Assembly: GCA_963921795.1 (NCBI GenBank) | Contig: OY997660.1 | Span: forward strand, 2,218,745 to 2,282,744 | DNA: 64,000 nt | Source: Nannobrachium achirus | Lineage: Eukaryota; Chordata; Actinopteri; Myctophiformes; Myctophidae | Direction of reading: 5' to 3' | Shown: positions 1 to 10,984 of the stretch, piece after piece | How the letters are laid out: every line of letters starts with the position of its first letter | Position numbering within the stretch: position 1 is the stretch's first letter | The notes under the pieces: generated by a model | Databases searched by the model: none | What the model was told of the DNA's origin: nothing | The model's input: the letters and a program-made list of their open reading frames with translations, nothing else | Program-made: the position numbers and the translations under genes

Positions 1-327
1 CTTGCTGGTGTCCTCTTTTATGCTGTGCTCTGTTGGCGGGGCAGCATCACGGCCGATGATAAAAACCCAATCAATAAATTGATTAAAAGGGCTGGCTCAG
101 TGATTGGCCTCCCTCAGGATACTTTGGATATCACTATAGCCAATCGAATGAGGACCAAATTGAACACTATTCTTTCCTTCGAAGGCCATCCTCTCTATAA
201 GGTATTTAAGGACCTGCGTAGCAAGTTTAGCAACAGGTTTTTGATGCCTATAATATCTACTGAGCGAATGAAGAAATCCTTTGTTCCTGCTGCTGTTAGA
301 TTCCTTAAGGTTAACGTACACCGCTAG
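1..327 (+). pseudogene. 3' end of a non-LTR retrotransposon ORF (5'-truncated by window edge)
   Basis: The frame is open from base 1 and reads LFYAVLCWRGS, ending at a TAG after KVNVHR. It resembles the post-RT tail of teleost LINE proteins, which carry a C-W-x-G-[NS] stretch, a basic RKL-type segment and a closing FLPSA-like motif (here FVPAAVRFLK). No catalytic RT motif lies inside the window. A T-rich 3' UTR-like stretch follows to about 440. Whether the element is intact upstream cannot be seen. The clade is uncertain. Confidence 0.6.
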
Positions 328-472
328 CTTTGTTTTGGGAGGGTGTCATGTAATTTGTTAAAGTATGTTATTGTTACTTGTTGTGTATTTGTATGTTTGT
401 TATATGTTGTCTTTGATTTTGTGTATTTGTATTCGCTCTGGTGGCAAAACATGTTTCCCTTTGGGGACTACT

Positions 473-948
473 TTACCACCACGTTGCATTGTGGGAGTTG
501 TAGTGTTTCTACCTACCTACTTGACCACCACGTTGCATTGTGGGAGTTGTAGTGTTTCTACCTACTTGACCACCACCACGTTGCATTGTGGGAGTTGTAG
601 TGTTTCTACCTACTTGACCACCATGTTGCATTGTGGGAGTTGTAGTGTTTCTACCTACTTGACCACCACGTTGCATTGTGGGAGTTGTAGTGTTTCTACC
701 TACTTGACCACCACGTTGCATTGTGGGAGTTGTAGTGTTTCTACCTACTTGACCACCACCACGTTGCATTGTGGGAGTTGTAGTGTTTCTACCTACTTGA
801 CCACCATGTTGCATTGTGGGAGTTGTAGTGTTTCTACCTACTTGACCACCACGTTGCATTGTGGGAGTTGTAGTGTTTCTACCTACTTGACCACCACGTT
901 GCATTGTGGGAGTTGTAGTGTTTCTACCTACTTGACCACCACGTTGCT
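473..948. repeat. 45/48-bp minisatellite with a four-unit higher-order pattern
   Basis: About ten tandem copies of a unit containing TTGCATTGTGGGAGTTGTAG. Most units are 45 bp; two carry an extra CAC (48 bp) and two have ATG in place of ACG. The variants recur in the same order twice, giving a 183-bp higher-order repeat. All unit lengths are multiples of three, so long open frames exist on both strands by arithmetic alone. Confidence 0.9.
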
Positions 949-956
949 CATGGAGC

Positions 957-2098
957 CAGGGCTGCCAAGTCTCACGCTTTGAGCGTGAGAGTCACGCAAT
1001 TTAACCTCTTCTCACGCCACACGCCACACATGCCATTTCTCACGCATTTTTACAGCCATCCCACAGACCTCTCACGAAAGTTGTGGGGGTTTTCTCACTC
1101 GGTAAAAGTCGCACAGAGAATTCAGCGCAGTGAATGCAGCGCAGTGAATGCAGCTGCTCTACTCCTCCACTCTCTCTCCCCTCTACACATACACACATGC
1201 AGGCGACGGAGCAAGAGAGAGAGAGGCAGCTCTACAGACGGCGGGTGCTGCGATGCTTTCTCGCTTTGATCTGCGGGGCCGGCCGGCCGGGGATCGCGCC
1301 GCCCCCGCGGTGGAGAAACACACTCGCTCCGCGAGTAAACGTCGGGCGATATTTCACAAAGATGACCACAATCCAGCTCTTGCCTCCCGCGAGCGCATGC
1401 ACGAACGAGACCACGCGCAATAATTTCATGGGTTACTATATCCACTTGTCTTGAACCCTAATAGCCTGCCCTATCCCCTCCCCATATTCTGAGGAGGGCT
1501 TTAGAAGAGATAGCCTACGGCGGTTTGCACCAACACTACTACTCTACTAGAGGGAAGAATCCCAGTAGCCCAGTGGTTCTCAACTTGTGGGTCGGGACCC
1601 CCAGGGGGGTCCCCAAATTATGTTGTGGGGGTCGCCATGATTAACTTAATGTGCAACATTGTTTTCTCAGTCAACAGTAAACAAACCAACATAAAGTTTA
1701 AGTGTATAGAGGGTATCTGCACATTTCTAAAGTGACAATCTAAGGAGAGTTATTAAAAAGAATAGCTCTAAAATGACAAATTAAACATTGGCCAAATTGT
1801 CAAGTATTAGAGGCAGACATTGTGAAAATAGCAGATCTACATGTTCACATGTATCTGCTATTTTCACAGTAGAACCGTGTTATACAAAATGTTGCCTGAA
1901 CTGGAGGGGTCCCCAGTTAAAATATGATTATTTTGGGCGCTCGAAATCCGTCTGCGCCAACCAACTTAAGCCCCACACGCCACGAAATCGCTCTAAATCG
2001 ATGTTAAAAAGGCCAAAAAATGTCGCGCCCCCCCCCCCCCCCCCCCCCCCCAAAAAAAATGTCTCACTCTTAAAAATTTCTGGAACTTGGCAGCCCTG
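957..2098. mobile_element. DNA transposon (non-autonomous) with 14-bp terminal inverted repeats
   Basis: The left end CAGGGCTGCCAAGT at 957-970 is exactly complementary to the right end at 2085-2098. No long transposase frame lies between. Flanking octamers (catggagc and tgtagctt) do not match, so no target-site duplication is visible; the left flank is minisatellite and the right flank is Artemis exon sequence, so a rearrangement or deletion is likely. A second hAT-type element is nested inside. The ends look hAT-like (CAGGG) but the superfamily is not certain. Confidence 0.6.
1571..1937 (+). mobile_element. hAT-type MITE, right end missing
   Basis: Begins with CAGTGGTTCTCAAC and continues with sequence shared with the more complete copy at 12913-13257. 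The similarity stops near 1937, before the complementary right terminus. It contains an internal hairpin at 1821-1867 with 16-bp arms (TGTGAAAATAGCAGAT and its complement). Confidence 0.7.
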
Positions 2099-2108
2099 TG
2101 TAGCTTTG

Positions 2109-2216
2109 GTCCCCGAACCACATGGTTGAAGGTTTGATGCTGATGATCCGATATGGAGTTCCATCTGGAGCCGCTTGGCCACAGGGCAGCCTGTTGCCAC
2201 GGAGATACTCCTCATC
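2109..2216 (-). pseudogene. dclre1c: Artemis exon (DEEYLR...STMWFG), cut by a transposon
   Basis: Read on the minus strand the segment encodes DEEYLRGNRLPCG, then IISIKPSTMWFGD. This matches the part of the metallo-beta-lactamase/beta-CASP nuclease Artemis that follows the HACRHPK segment. The 3' splice acceptor is intact: a (GT)n tract then GCAG, with AG at 2217-2218, starting a phase-0 exon that fits the phase-0 end of the exon at 10740-10806. Similarity to Artemis stops after WFGD; a few unrelated codons follow and then the transposon terminus at 2098. No donor GT is visible and no downstream exon appears between here and position 1. Artemis opens V(D)J hairpins and works in non-homologous end joining. 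Identity rests on remembered family sequence; I infer a broken copy. Confidence 0.8.
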
Positions 2217-2303
2217 CTGCACACACACACACACACATGTGCGCACGCACGCAGGCACACACACGCATGCACGCATGCACACACGCACGCACACACGCAC
2301 GCG
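2217..2303. repeat. (CA)n/(CACG)n microsatellite
   Basis: Alternating CA and CACG/CATG units directly upstream (minus strand) of the Artemis exon. They form its polypyrimidine-like acceptor tract. Confidence 0.9.
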
Positions 2304-2684
2304 TTTACATTGCTATGACATTTTTTAATCATAAGCCTAAAGCCCAAAAACGGCAGATCTACAAGCTAACAAAGTTTGTACTTAAGTACAATATACTTTT
2401 GGAAAATGCTGGAATTGTTTTCATGGTTTAAACTAAAGCGAAATAAAATCTCTTGACTGAAAAGGTTTGTTAGACCACCAGACTGTGATTTGCAGCAGTC
2501 ATCAACATGTCCTTACACAGACACGTGTCTGTGGCAAATTCTCCATTTTCTGTTCTGCACCCCATTATAATGTTCACATCATAAGACCCACTTACTGAGT
2601 GACTCCAGGTCTCCAGGTTTTAATCACAATATGTATGACACTCATTTACTACCAGTAAGACGCCTCAGGGAACCATGTCTTGGC
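2304..2684. other. Non-coding, no gene seen
   Basis: Unique-looking AT-rich sequence. A half copy of the recurrent hairpin core (GCAGATCTACAAGCT) sits at 2353-2367. Nothing else recognised. Confidence 0.5.
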
Positions 2685-3110
2685 CATCTGGCCAGTGATG
2701 TATATCGGACCAGTTACCCATATATGGAGTCCCCTGGTACCCATATATGGAGATCCATGTTCTGTATATGGAGATATGCTGTGAGAGCCCAAACATGCTT
2801 ACTCTGTTATTCGTTATGTGAAAGTCCTATGATGTCTATGACATCTGACATCATACCCTTTTATGCCCATACATGGAGATCCCTGTCTGTAGAACCAGCC
2901 ACACAGATATGGGCTGTCTTGGCTATCTGCCATGGCCATATATGGGTTCTGTTAGTGTGGTATGTGGCCAATGTGACCTCCATATATGGGCATTCCTATA
3001 TGAAGTCCTGTTAGATATGGGCTTAATATTGATGACATCAGGGAATTCCAAAGGAATTCCATATGTGGGCATAAAAGGGATTCTGTTAGTGTGACATCAC
3101 AGTGAAGCCA
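2685..3110. repeat. Degenerate repeat rich in CCATATATGG palindromes
   Basis: Four exact CCATATATGG decamers at 2718-2727, 2741-2750, 2936-2945 and 2980-2989, plus near matches (CCATACATGG, CCATATGTGG), within diverged units. A related block at 15300-15560 is in inverted orientation; both share the sequence around ATCGGACCAGTTACCC. The decamer equals the SRF CArG-box consensus, but the repeat context suggests an old transposon or minisatellite. Confidence 0.6.
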
Positions 3111-3218
3111 GAGCATGATGTCAGAGCAGCAAACCCATAGACAGTAAAAAAGTGTACACGTCGAGACAGACGGACACTAAACTGTGACCTTCGGTTGCAA
3201 TGACACTATGACACATTA

Positions 3219-3222
3219 TGAG

Positions 3223-3272
<50 letters not shown>
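3219..3272. repeat. (GT)n microsatellite
   Basis: About 26 GT units with one TTT interruption. Confidence 0.95.
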
Positions 3273-3276
<4 letters not shown>

Positions 3277-3726
3277 AAGCGCGATCCGTGCCTCTTCAGC
3301 GCAGCGACGCACGGGTGCAGCATGGCTTTTTGTTTACATATGCGTGCGTGCATGCATGCGTTAGTTCTGCTCCAGTGGCACTCGTGGTGCACACGATTGC
3401 TCTGCGATGGTACGCGTCCCATGTCCTGTAACGATGCCATGCAGCCACGGAGGTACGCGTGACGCGTCTTGTAAAAAAATAAATAAATAAAAAATGTCTG
3501 TAAATGTACAGTGATTCTTATGGTTTCATTGTAGCCTATTCATTTTAAGCTCTAACTCATTCATGAACACAAGGGTCCATTTGGTTTCATCTTATGTTCT
3601 AAATAAAATAAAGGTTAACGTCAGTCTTGCCTGACTTTCATGAGGGCAGAGGTATAGGCCTACTTTTTCTTTTTCTTTTTTTTTCGGTGATATGCACGGC
3701 AGCACGTCATTACTTTCTTACTGACA
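3273..3726. other. Non-coding, no gene seen
   Basis: A CpG- and GCGT-rich stretch to about 3470, then AT-rich sequence with (AAAT)n and a T-run near 3660-3690. No supported feature. Confidence 0.4.
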
Positions 3727-3730
3727 GTGG

Positions 3731-3800
3731 ATTTCAACCAGTGGTCCGGGGCCCCCCAGTGGTTCTTGAGGGGGTGCCAGGTGTCTAATGGCTATTCAAT
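3731..3800 (+). mobile_element. hAT-type MITE end fragment
   Basis: Contains TTTCAACCAGTGGTCCGGGG followed by CCCCCAGTGGTTCTTGAGG, matching the left end of the elements at 37044 and 51305. No right end found. Confidence 0.5.
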
Positions 3801-3831
3801 CAATCCTCTACAAGTCTCCATGATTCATGAA

Positions 3832-3832
<1 letters not shown>

Positions 3833-3925
<93 letters not shown>

Positions 3926-3960
3926 CCCCCCTCTCTCTATGTCTGTCTGTCTGTCTGTAT
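3833..3960. repeat. (CT)n then (GTCT)n microsatellite
   Basis: About 46 CT units, a C-run, then a short GTCT tract. Confidence 0.95.
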
Positions 3961-4317
3961 ATATAAAGATATTGGCGAAGCATACGTTGTGCCATTGACC
4001 GTTAAAATGTTTAATTGGCCGGTAATTATAAAGTCCACCGGCACCGGACACTGTGACCGGCTGGGAAAATGTCTCCCTTATATAGGCTATTTTATCATGT
4101 GGCACCCTTTGGGCTATTTTATCAGATTTAAGCCTATTATTCTTATTATTATTTGGTTAAAGTAGTAGGCTACAACCATTAAAACAAATCATAATTTTTG
4201 TATCATGATCTGTCAGCGTGGTTTAAATCCCGAAGGGTGAGCGTGCTGCGGGCTGCTTCTTCTGTGCTGTGTGCTGTTAAAAATCAGCCTATTCGTCGTA
4301 CGATGGTGACGCGCGTT

Positions 4318-4380
4318 GAAAATATCAGAGCTACAAGCTCACGCAATTCACCACGCTATGAGCTTGTATATCTGCTATAG
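4318..4380. repeat. Imperfect hairpin of the recurrent AGATCTACAAGCT type
   Basis: The left arm GAAAATATCAGAGCTACAAG pairs with the right arm CTTGTATATCTGCTAT around a 17-nt loop. Mismatches show this is an old copy. Confidence 0.6.
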
Positions 4381-4475
4381 ATACGCAACACGGCCATACG
4401 GCGAGCTGCCTGCAGCTCTAGCGCTTGTCCCAAATCAGCGCTGTCTTGTTCGCTGACCCTGGAGTCGGGGTTTAC

Positions 4476-4681
4476 CAGTGGCGTCAGTTCAGCAAAAGCT
4501 AAGGTATGGCAACATGACTGGTGTCTTGCACGCGCGCCCTCGCGTGCGTGCAAGACACCAGTCATGTGATGTTGCCATACCTTAGCAACAGACATGATGA
4601 AAAGTACATTTTATTATTTCCCACTGTAGCCTGCAAGGTATGGCAGCTGCCATAGCTTGCCATACCCAATTGACGCCTCTG
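4476..4681. mobile_element. hAT-type MITE with perfect 8-bp target-site duplication
   Basis: Left end CAGTGGCGTCAGTT, right end AATTGACGCCTCTG. The flanks gggtttac at 4468-4475 and 4682-4689 are identical 8-bp duplications, diagnostic of hAT insertion. The interior holds a long hairpin (about 4498-4587) whose arms contain GCTAAGGTATGGCAACATGA and its complement. A shorter sibling is at 8737-8891. Confidence 0.92.
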
Positions 4682-4689
4682 GGGTTTAC

Positions 4690-5154
4690 TGTTATACAGA
4701 ACCGTGCGGATTCCGTGGTAATCTGAACCAAACCAGACCAGTTGACGATTATAAAAAAGGGACCCGAACTCAGTGGAACCATGTGGATATTATAGCCTAC
4801 AAGACTTTCTGATACAGAAATTGATGTGGTGGTGCGCAGTGGGTGACTCGTTGAATTAAGGCAACTGAGAAAAGTCAGCCTTCCTTGCGCCATCATAACA
4901 TTAATAAAACAAAACAAAGGTTGTATATTTGCATATTAAGGTTTAATGACACGTAAGACCAAATCATAGGCCTACGTAAACCAAATGGAACCGTACGGGT
5001 CCATTTGGCGAGGCTGTTTTTTCCCCCCAGCCCAGCTGTAGCCTGTAATTATCGCCTAATTTTTCTCTGTCCTGCGATGGTGTTTGCGTGCAGAGAATCA
5101 TCAATCATATCTGATCATTTGAGTTATAAATGTCCATAACGTTGTACACTCTGT
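4690..5154. other. Non-coding, no gene seen
   Basis: No repeat end or splice-bounded coding segment recognised. Confidence 0.4.
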
Positions 5155-5157
5155 CTC

Positions 5158-5226
<69 letters not shown>
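5155..5226. repeat. (CT)n microsatellite
   Basis: About 35 CT units. Confidence 0.95.
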
Positions 5227-5227
<1 letters not shown>

Positions 5228-5237
5228 TCTCACTGGG

Positions 5238-5312
5238 CGCAGTGGGGCAAAGTAACTAAGTAGATTTACTTATACTGTATACTCAAGTAAAATGTTGAGG
5301 TATTTGAAGATA
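5238..5312. mobile_element. Tol2-like hAT terminal fragment
   Basis: GCAGTGGGGCAAAGTAACTA followed by ACTCAAGTAAAATG-type sequence resembles the AGTAAAAGTAC-rich ends of teleost Tol2/hAT-Ac elements, as at 49660 and 62990. Confidence 0.45.
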
Positions 5313-5525
5313 TGATTAGGCCTATTATATTATAAAACATCCATTGATCCACTTTAGCCGTACGTTTTATGCCTATATGCCTATAACAAGACAACTAAAG
5401 GAAAGAGAGAGAGGGGGAGGGGTTATTATTACCCTTATTACTATACTACTAACTAGGTAACCTCGCACACCAGGCTTTCTGACTAGGCAAGGGGGTGCCT
5501 CTCCGCTGAGCATGCATTGCTGCGT

Positions 5526-5556
<31 letters not shown>

Positions 5557-6069
5557 CTGGCCCTATTGCGAAGGGCAAATGCGTTGTACAGTAGTTATCT
5601 AAACCGGAGCATGGAGGAGCTTGGAACATGCATGGTACAAAAAAAATGGCGGAATGGCAGAGAATCTATGCAGATTAGCAGTAGGCCTAAATGGTGAGGC
5701 CACATTCTCATAATATAATTCGGTTTAGTCGTGCGAATGGGAGGGGTGAAGTTGCCACATTCTTGCATATTTAATTGATACGTTTGCGCTCGCACTGCAC
5801 TTTGTCATCCGAAACAAGGAATCGTCCGTGCACGTCTGTCCAGGGACATGAATGTATCCAAGCTGCATAATAATGCCTCCTCCATCTCCCTGTGTGTAAC
5901 CGCAGGACCCCCGCAAGCGCCGCATTAGCCTATTTATCAGCGGTCAACGTTCGTAAACGGGCAATCAAAAAATAAAACCAGCGGCGGCGGGAGAGTCTCG
6001 CAAAATCTACCAGCAATAAACCAGACAGAAAATACTTTAGCAAGATATGAATATCTACGAAGAGGACAA
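5313..6069. other. Non-coding, with a (CAGA)n tract at 5527-5557
   Basis: Apart from about eight CAGA units, nothing gene-like was recognised. Open frames here are short and lack homology signals. Confidence 0.4.
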
Positions 6070-6070
6070 C

Positions 6071-6114
<44 letters not shown>
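6070..6114. repeat. (CT)n microsatellite
   Basis: About 22 CT units. Confidence 0.95.
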
Positions 6115-6117
<3 letters not shown>

Positions 6118-6520
6118 CCTCGTCTTGCCCTCCGCTGGCTCACTCGCTGCGCAAAAGCGTCTCCATTTGGACATGATTTGGCACAGAGAGCAGCGCGCGC
6201 GAGCTAGGGCGAGAGACCCACACATCGGCCTATATTATATTAGCCTATAGCCTATATATGATATACAAGTGACTCCAGAAGCACTTTCCTTTCATCTAAA
6301 TGTGAGCAACTCCTCACAAATAATACACTATGTGCGATGGAGGGAGGGGTGATCAGAAATTAAATCAATGAGGGGAGGAGGCGGCCAGAATGGTCAGAAA
6401 TCTAATGAGAGCGGACGGTCTGGAGGGGGATTTAACCTCGAAGTGTCGTTTTGATTGCCGTTGGAACTAACGGTCTAACGCCCGTCCTGCGATAGTCATG
6501 AACAGCGTGACACCAGATAG

Positions 6521-6522
6521 AT

Positions 6523-6554
<32 letters not shown>
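6521..6554. repeat. (GATA)n microsatellite
   Basis: About eight GATA units next to the GCCCGGCCC-rich repeat. Confidence 0.9.
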
Positions 6555-6660
6555 TGAGCCCGGCCCAACCCAGCCGGCAGAACGTCAGCCCGGGCCCGGC
6601 CCAAAGCCCGATACATAATTGACAATTGGAGACCGGCCCGGCCCGAAGACCGACATTTTT
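6555..6660. repeat. GCCCGGCCC-rich dispersed repeat, copy 1
   Basis: Contains repeated CCCGGCCC/AAAGCCCGA words also found at 9512-9575 (copy 2). Followed in both places by AT-rich sequence and the shared block at 7195-7400 / 9805-9960. Possibly a decayed DNA transposon; class unknown. Confidence 0.5.
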
Positions 6661-7194
6661 CTAAACAAGCTTAATTGCAGAGTGCGTGTAGCGGCGGCCT
6701 TTTGTTTTCATTACATTTTAAATATTGGTGAAGAACAGAGACATGATACCCCTTTCCAACTGTCTTTATTTAAAAAAAAAAACAGCTTGGAGCAAATGGG
6801 GATATAAATGTATACAATTTGCTATAATTGTGACAATTCCCAAATCATTTTTTTTACTGTAAGAACAATTAAACATTCAAGTGGAGCCTGCGCTCTCGCC
6901 AGTCAGGCAGGCATATTGTATGAAACTGTACATTTTCTTTTCCTATGTAAACTTCTAAATAATAAAGTCTTCAATACAGTAGTAACGGAGGAGGAGGGCC
7001 AGGGCCTACAGCCTCAAACAAACAAACAAACAAATAAAAACGTAGGCCTAATCCCTTCAATCGCGATTCAATTGTGAAACAGGTCCCGACTCCCGAGGAC
7101 AATTTAACAATGAACAATCCTTTGAGTTTGCGTTGTGCGACATTTGTGCAATTAAAATAAACAATCTCAAGTTAAGTATGTGTATAAAATATTA
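6661..7194. other. AT-rich non-coding
   Basis: Contains an A-run and a short (CAAA)n. No gene recognised. Confidence 0.4.
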
Positions 7195-7400
7195 GAATGA
7201 ATAGCCTTAATCAGTCAAGCAACGAAACATTCCCATTCCCTGGTTAAATTAAAGTATATAAATAGGCTAAACAAATAAAATAAACAGCATTTGTTATTTT
7301 AGTCCGTAACACAGCACTTTTCTTTGTATGAATCAACACTTATTCGTTCAGTTTAATAGTCCCAAAAATCCAGCGCTGGGCGCAAGGCCGCGCCGGGAGG
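7195..7400 (+). repeat. Dispersed repeat, copy 1 of a pair with 9805-9960
   Basis: Both copies share TCAGTCAAG, AACAAATAAAATAA.CAGCAT, TTATTTTAGTCC and GGGCGCAAGGCCG in the same order. The order suggests copies of one element. Confidence 0.65.
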
Positions 7401-7659
7401 CCGCACCGCCGCAGGGCGCTCGCTCCGGCGAATAATCCAATCAGACAGCAAGCAGCTGAAATTAAATAAAATACATTTATAAATAAATGATAAGATCACA
7501 AGAGACCAAGATGACTACATTCTACGTTGGCCATTGGGTATATATTGCCAACAGTTAAAGGCTAGGCTGTAGGCCTACTCACCGATCTTATAAATTGTGA
7601 TGAAGAAAATCGTTCAACGATGTCCTTCGCTCGGAGATGGTTCTGCCCGCAGCGCTGAA

Positions 7660-7739
7660 AAGTACATTTCATTATGTCCCCTGTAGCCAAGGTAGGCCTA
7701 TGGCAGCTGCCATAGCTTGCCATACCCAATTGACGCCTC
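7660..7739 (-). mobile_element. Truncated hAT-type MITE (family of 4476-4681)
   Basis: Retains AGTACATTTCATTATGTCCC and the right terminus AATTGACGCCTCTG. The left end is missing. Confidence 0.75.
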
Positions 7740-8455
7740 TGAAGAGCGCACCACTCACGCAGCAGAGACAGAACAAATGCTGGGCTTGTATTGTAGTTTG
7801 ATAAAAGCTAATGAATGCCGTTTTACCCACCTACAGCCCCCGTCAGTCACTGTTTATTTTGTGTCGGCGCTCCTTCGCTTAAGCCTACAATCAATCCAAA
7901 AACTCTGTGACTCCCTTTTTTGCCGGTCTTTCAATCCGCTTATTAGGTTATGTATCAATTAATTAATTATTTGGACGCACCTGATTCCAATAACTATCTG
8001 TATTGATGTGATTACTATGGAGTGCATGCATAGCCGTGTGTAATGGTCACCGTTTGACAGGTAACACCTGTCACAATCAATATAATATTTAAATGACAAA
8101 GGGATAATATGCAAACATGGACAGTCTGACAGCAGAATTGAGCGTAGACATACAGATTAGAGCTTTGGAATCAGGTGCGTCCAAATAATAATTAATTAAT
8201 TGATACGTGCACTGCGCATGTAGGTCATGAGTCATGATGTCCCGATATAGGCCTACATCATAGCATTTGATTTTGAATATTATCATAGGCCTACTGCTGC
8301 TATGCATTGTGGTGAAGAAGGTTTGTAAAATATAGATAGGATATGCAGCAAAATTGTTCTGGAGGGATGCGCGCAGATCAACCCCGCAAGCATAGACGTT
8401 CTGTGTCTGGTTCTGGTGGTGCGCGCTCAGCGCTCTCCTCTGCTCTGTGCCAAAT

Positions 8456-8457
8456 TA

Positions 8458-8526
<69 letters not shown>

Positions 8527-8527
8527 G
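8456..8527. repeat. (GTCT)n microsatellite
   Basis: About 18 GTCT units. Confidence 0.95.
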
Positions 8528-8736
8528 ACACACAGACAGAGTGTGTCATCATTGCTTCGTTAAAACCAGGCAAAATGGATTTTGGATTGATATAGGCTTA
8601 AGCGAAGGAGCGCCGACACTAAATAAACTGTGACTGACAGGGACAGTAGGACTACAGGTGGGTAAAACGGCATTCATTAGCTTTTATCAAACTGCGAGCC
8701 CAGCATTTGTTCTGTCTTTAGTGGTCGTGCGCTCTG

Positions 8737-8891
8737 CAGAGGCGTCAATTGGGTATGGCAAGCTGCCATTGCTTGGCTACAGGGGGACATAATAAAATGT
8801 ACTTTTCATCGTGCCTGTTGCTAAGGTATGGCAACATGACTGGTACCAGTCATGTTGCCATACCTTAGCTTTTTCTGAACTGACGCCACTG
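8737..8891. mobile_element. hAT-type MITE with perfect 8-bp target-site duplication
   Basis: Same family as 4476-4681 in inverted orientation: left end CAGAGGCGTCAATT, right end CTGACGCCACTG. The flanks gcgctctg at 8729-8736 and 8892-8899 are identical. The centre is a perfect 50-bp palindrome with no spacer (8820-8869). The hairpin tip present in the 4476 copy is missing. Confidence 0.93.
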
Positions 8892-8970
8892 GCGCTCTGA
8901 GCTGCCCTGTCTGTGCGCTGCATGCGCCTCAAAGAAGAGGACGCATCAGAGAGAAATAACATCGTGCTTT

Positions 8971-8973
<3 letters not shown>

Positions 8974-9043
<70 letters not shown>

Positions 9044-9045
9044 CA
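8974..9045. repeat. (AG)n microsatellite with G-run
   Basis: About 28 AG units ending in a run of G. Confidence 0.95.
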
Positions 9046-9511
9046 CCTGATTCCAATAGCTCTAATCTGTATTACTTTGATTTCTATGGAGTGCATAGGA
9101 TAGTGTAATGGTCACCGACAGCAGACAGGTGAGGCAAACATGGACAGTCTGACAGCAGAATTGAGCATAGGTGAAATGGCTCTTCAACGGCGGTGAAACG
9201 GCCAGATAGGTTAGGTGAAAACACTCTCCTCCACGGCAAAAGTGCCCCGCGAAAAGACCTGGCGAAAATGTTATAGGCGATTATGCCTGACACCCCACCG
9301 GTCAAGGAGATCTTTTTCATTCTTCATGACACACATTCAGTCAGTCAATAGCAGCTGTGCTCGGGCGCTCAGACCGCAGAGCAGATGACAGAGAGAGAGA
9401 CGCTTGCCTGGCTGCAACCGATCTGACTAATACTTGTTGTGTATATTGTGAATGTGACACAATGCATACACACATAGCTAGCTCCAATTTTTTTTCTTTA
9501 TTTATTTTTCT

Positions 9512-9575
9512 CAAGCCCGACCCAGCCCAAAGCCCGACATGTGCGTGACAAATTGAGCCCGGCAGGCCAGGCCGC
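9512..9575. repeat. GCCCGGCCC-rich dispersed repeat, copy 2
   Basis: Shares AAGCCCGACCCAGCCCAAAG-type words with copy 1 at 6555-6660. Confidence 0.45.
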
Positions 9576-9752
9576 TGCTCAGAGCTGAAGTTAACAACTA
9601 AACAAAACAAACAAATAACGAAATAAAGGTCTAAACACAACATAACTGAACAGAACTAAACAAATAATAAATAAAGCAATTTAACTGACAACTTAACCAG
9701 AAGGCAGCCATTCCGAAGGGCTCAACTTAGGAACACCAAACAAAACAAAAAC

Positions 9753-9785
<33 letters not shown>

Positions 9786-9804
9786 TAAATAAATTAACGA
9801 AATA

Positions 9805-9960
9805 TGTATAGTCTCAATCAGTCAAGGATTAAAACATTTGGTTAAAATGCAAATATAAAAATGGGCAAAACAAATAAAATAACCAGCATGTTATTTTAGT
9901 CCATAAACACAACACACTTCTACTTAATATATTAGTCCCAACCAGCAGGGCGCAAGGCCG
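9805..9960 (+). repeat. Dispersed repeat, copy 2 of a pair with 7195-7400
   Basis: Shared ordered words as listed for copy 1. Preceded by an (AAAT)n tract at 9757-9790. Confidence 0.65.
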
Positions 9961-10007
9961 TGACTCATGCATCCATTTGGTTAACAACTCTCCATAATTT
10001 AGCTGTG

Positions 10008-10122
10008 GACCACTTGGAACTTCCCCCAAGGACCAACGGTGGTCCTTGGCCAACGGTGGTCCTTGGGGGGGGGACCACCAGGACCACCAACTCACCAAAG
10101 GACCACCGGTGGTCCTTGAGGG
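10008..10122. mobile_element. Palindromic hAT-type MITE remnant
   Basis: Clustered inverted words AAGGACCAACGGTGGTCCTT and AAGGACCACCGGTGGTCCTT form nested palindromes, like the GTGGTCC-rich left ends at 37050 and 51310. Confidence 0.5.
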
Positions 10123-10667
10123 TCTGTATTTTATCCCAATTCAAATAGGCCTATATAAAGCAAATTTGCTACGTCAGCCAAGGAGCACAGAGAGCATGCA
10201 GCCCACAGTGGAGACAGACCAACGCATGCTCGCATGAACGTCTGGATGTTTTATTTGATATACACGTCTACACACACACACGCAGGTTTAGCGCTGAGAA
10301 TCAAATGGGTGGCACACATCTCACACGTGCGTTCCAGAGCAGAGCAACAAGTCAATCACGCGTACAGTTCATGGCGGCGCTGCATTTGACCGTGTCGTCT
10401 CACGCATGATGGCCACATGGCCATTAGATGTATGCGTGCGTTAACACATGCGTTCGCCACAAACGCCTAACACTACGCGACCTCGCGTTCCCCTGTGAGG
10501 CACAAAAGAGAAGGCACACGGGGACGCGTGCCGGCGACGTTTGCGCGTTCTGATTCAAAAGCCATTTGAAAATTACAGGAGACGTTCATGCGTTCAGTAC
10601 AACACAGATAAAATCGAATGCGTGCGCGCGAGTGTAGCAACGTCCATGTGGCACGATTTGCGCTCGA

Positions 10668-10669
<2 letters not shown>

Positions 10670-10716
<47 letters not shown>

Positions 10717-10739
10717 TGTGTGTGTGTGTGTGTGTGTAC
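10670..10739. repeat. (GT)n microsatellite at the donor side of an Artemis exon
   Basis: About 33 GT units. On the minus strand the exon donor GTAC runs straight into this tract. Confidence 0.95.
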
Positions 10740-10908
<169 letters not shown>

Positions 10909-10984
10909 AAACAACTTTTTACTTCAAGTTTAAAATGATACTAAATATTTTTTCAAGTGTCCAAATGAATTCCAAATAATATCA

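Larger units (their letters stand above)
7740..9180. repeat. Complex inverted and direct duplication
   Basis: 7740-7920 is the reverse complement of about 8560-8735 (AGCGAAGGAGCGCCGACAC, GTAAAACGGCATTCATTAGC). 7950-7990 is inverted at 8160-8205. 7965-8060 recurs directly at about 9045-9115 (CACCTGATTCCAATA), and 8110-8145 recurs directly at 9133-9168 (CATGGACAGTCTGACAGCAG). The block looks like an inverted duplication later broken by insertions. Confidence 0.75.

Noticed and set aside
365-982. Long open frames on both strands across the 45-bp repeat
   Set aside because: The unit length is a multiple of three, so any frame without a stop in one unit stays open. No start context, splice or homology.
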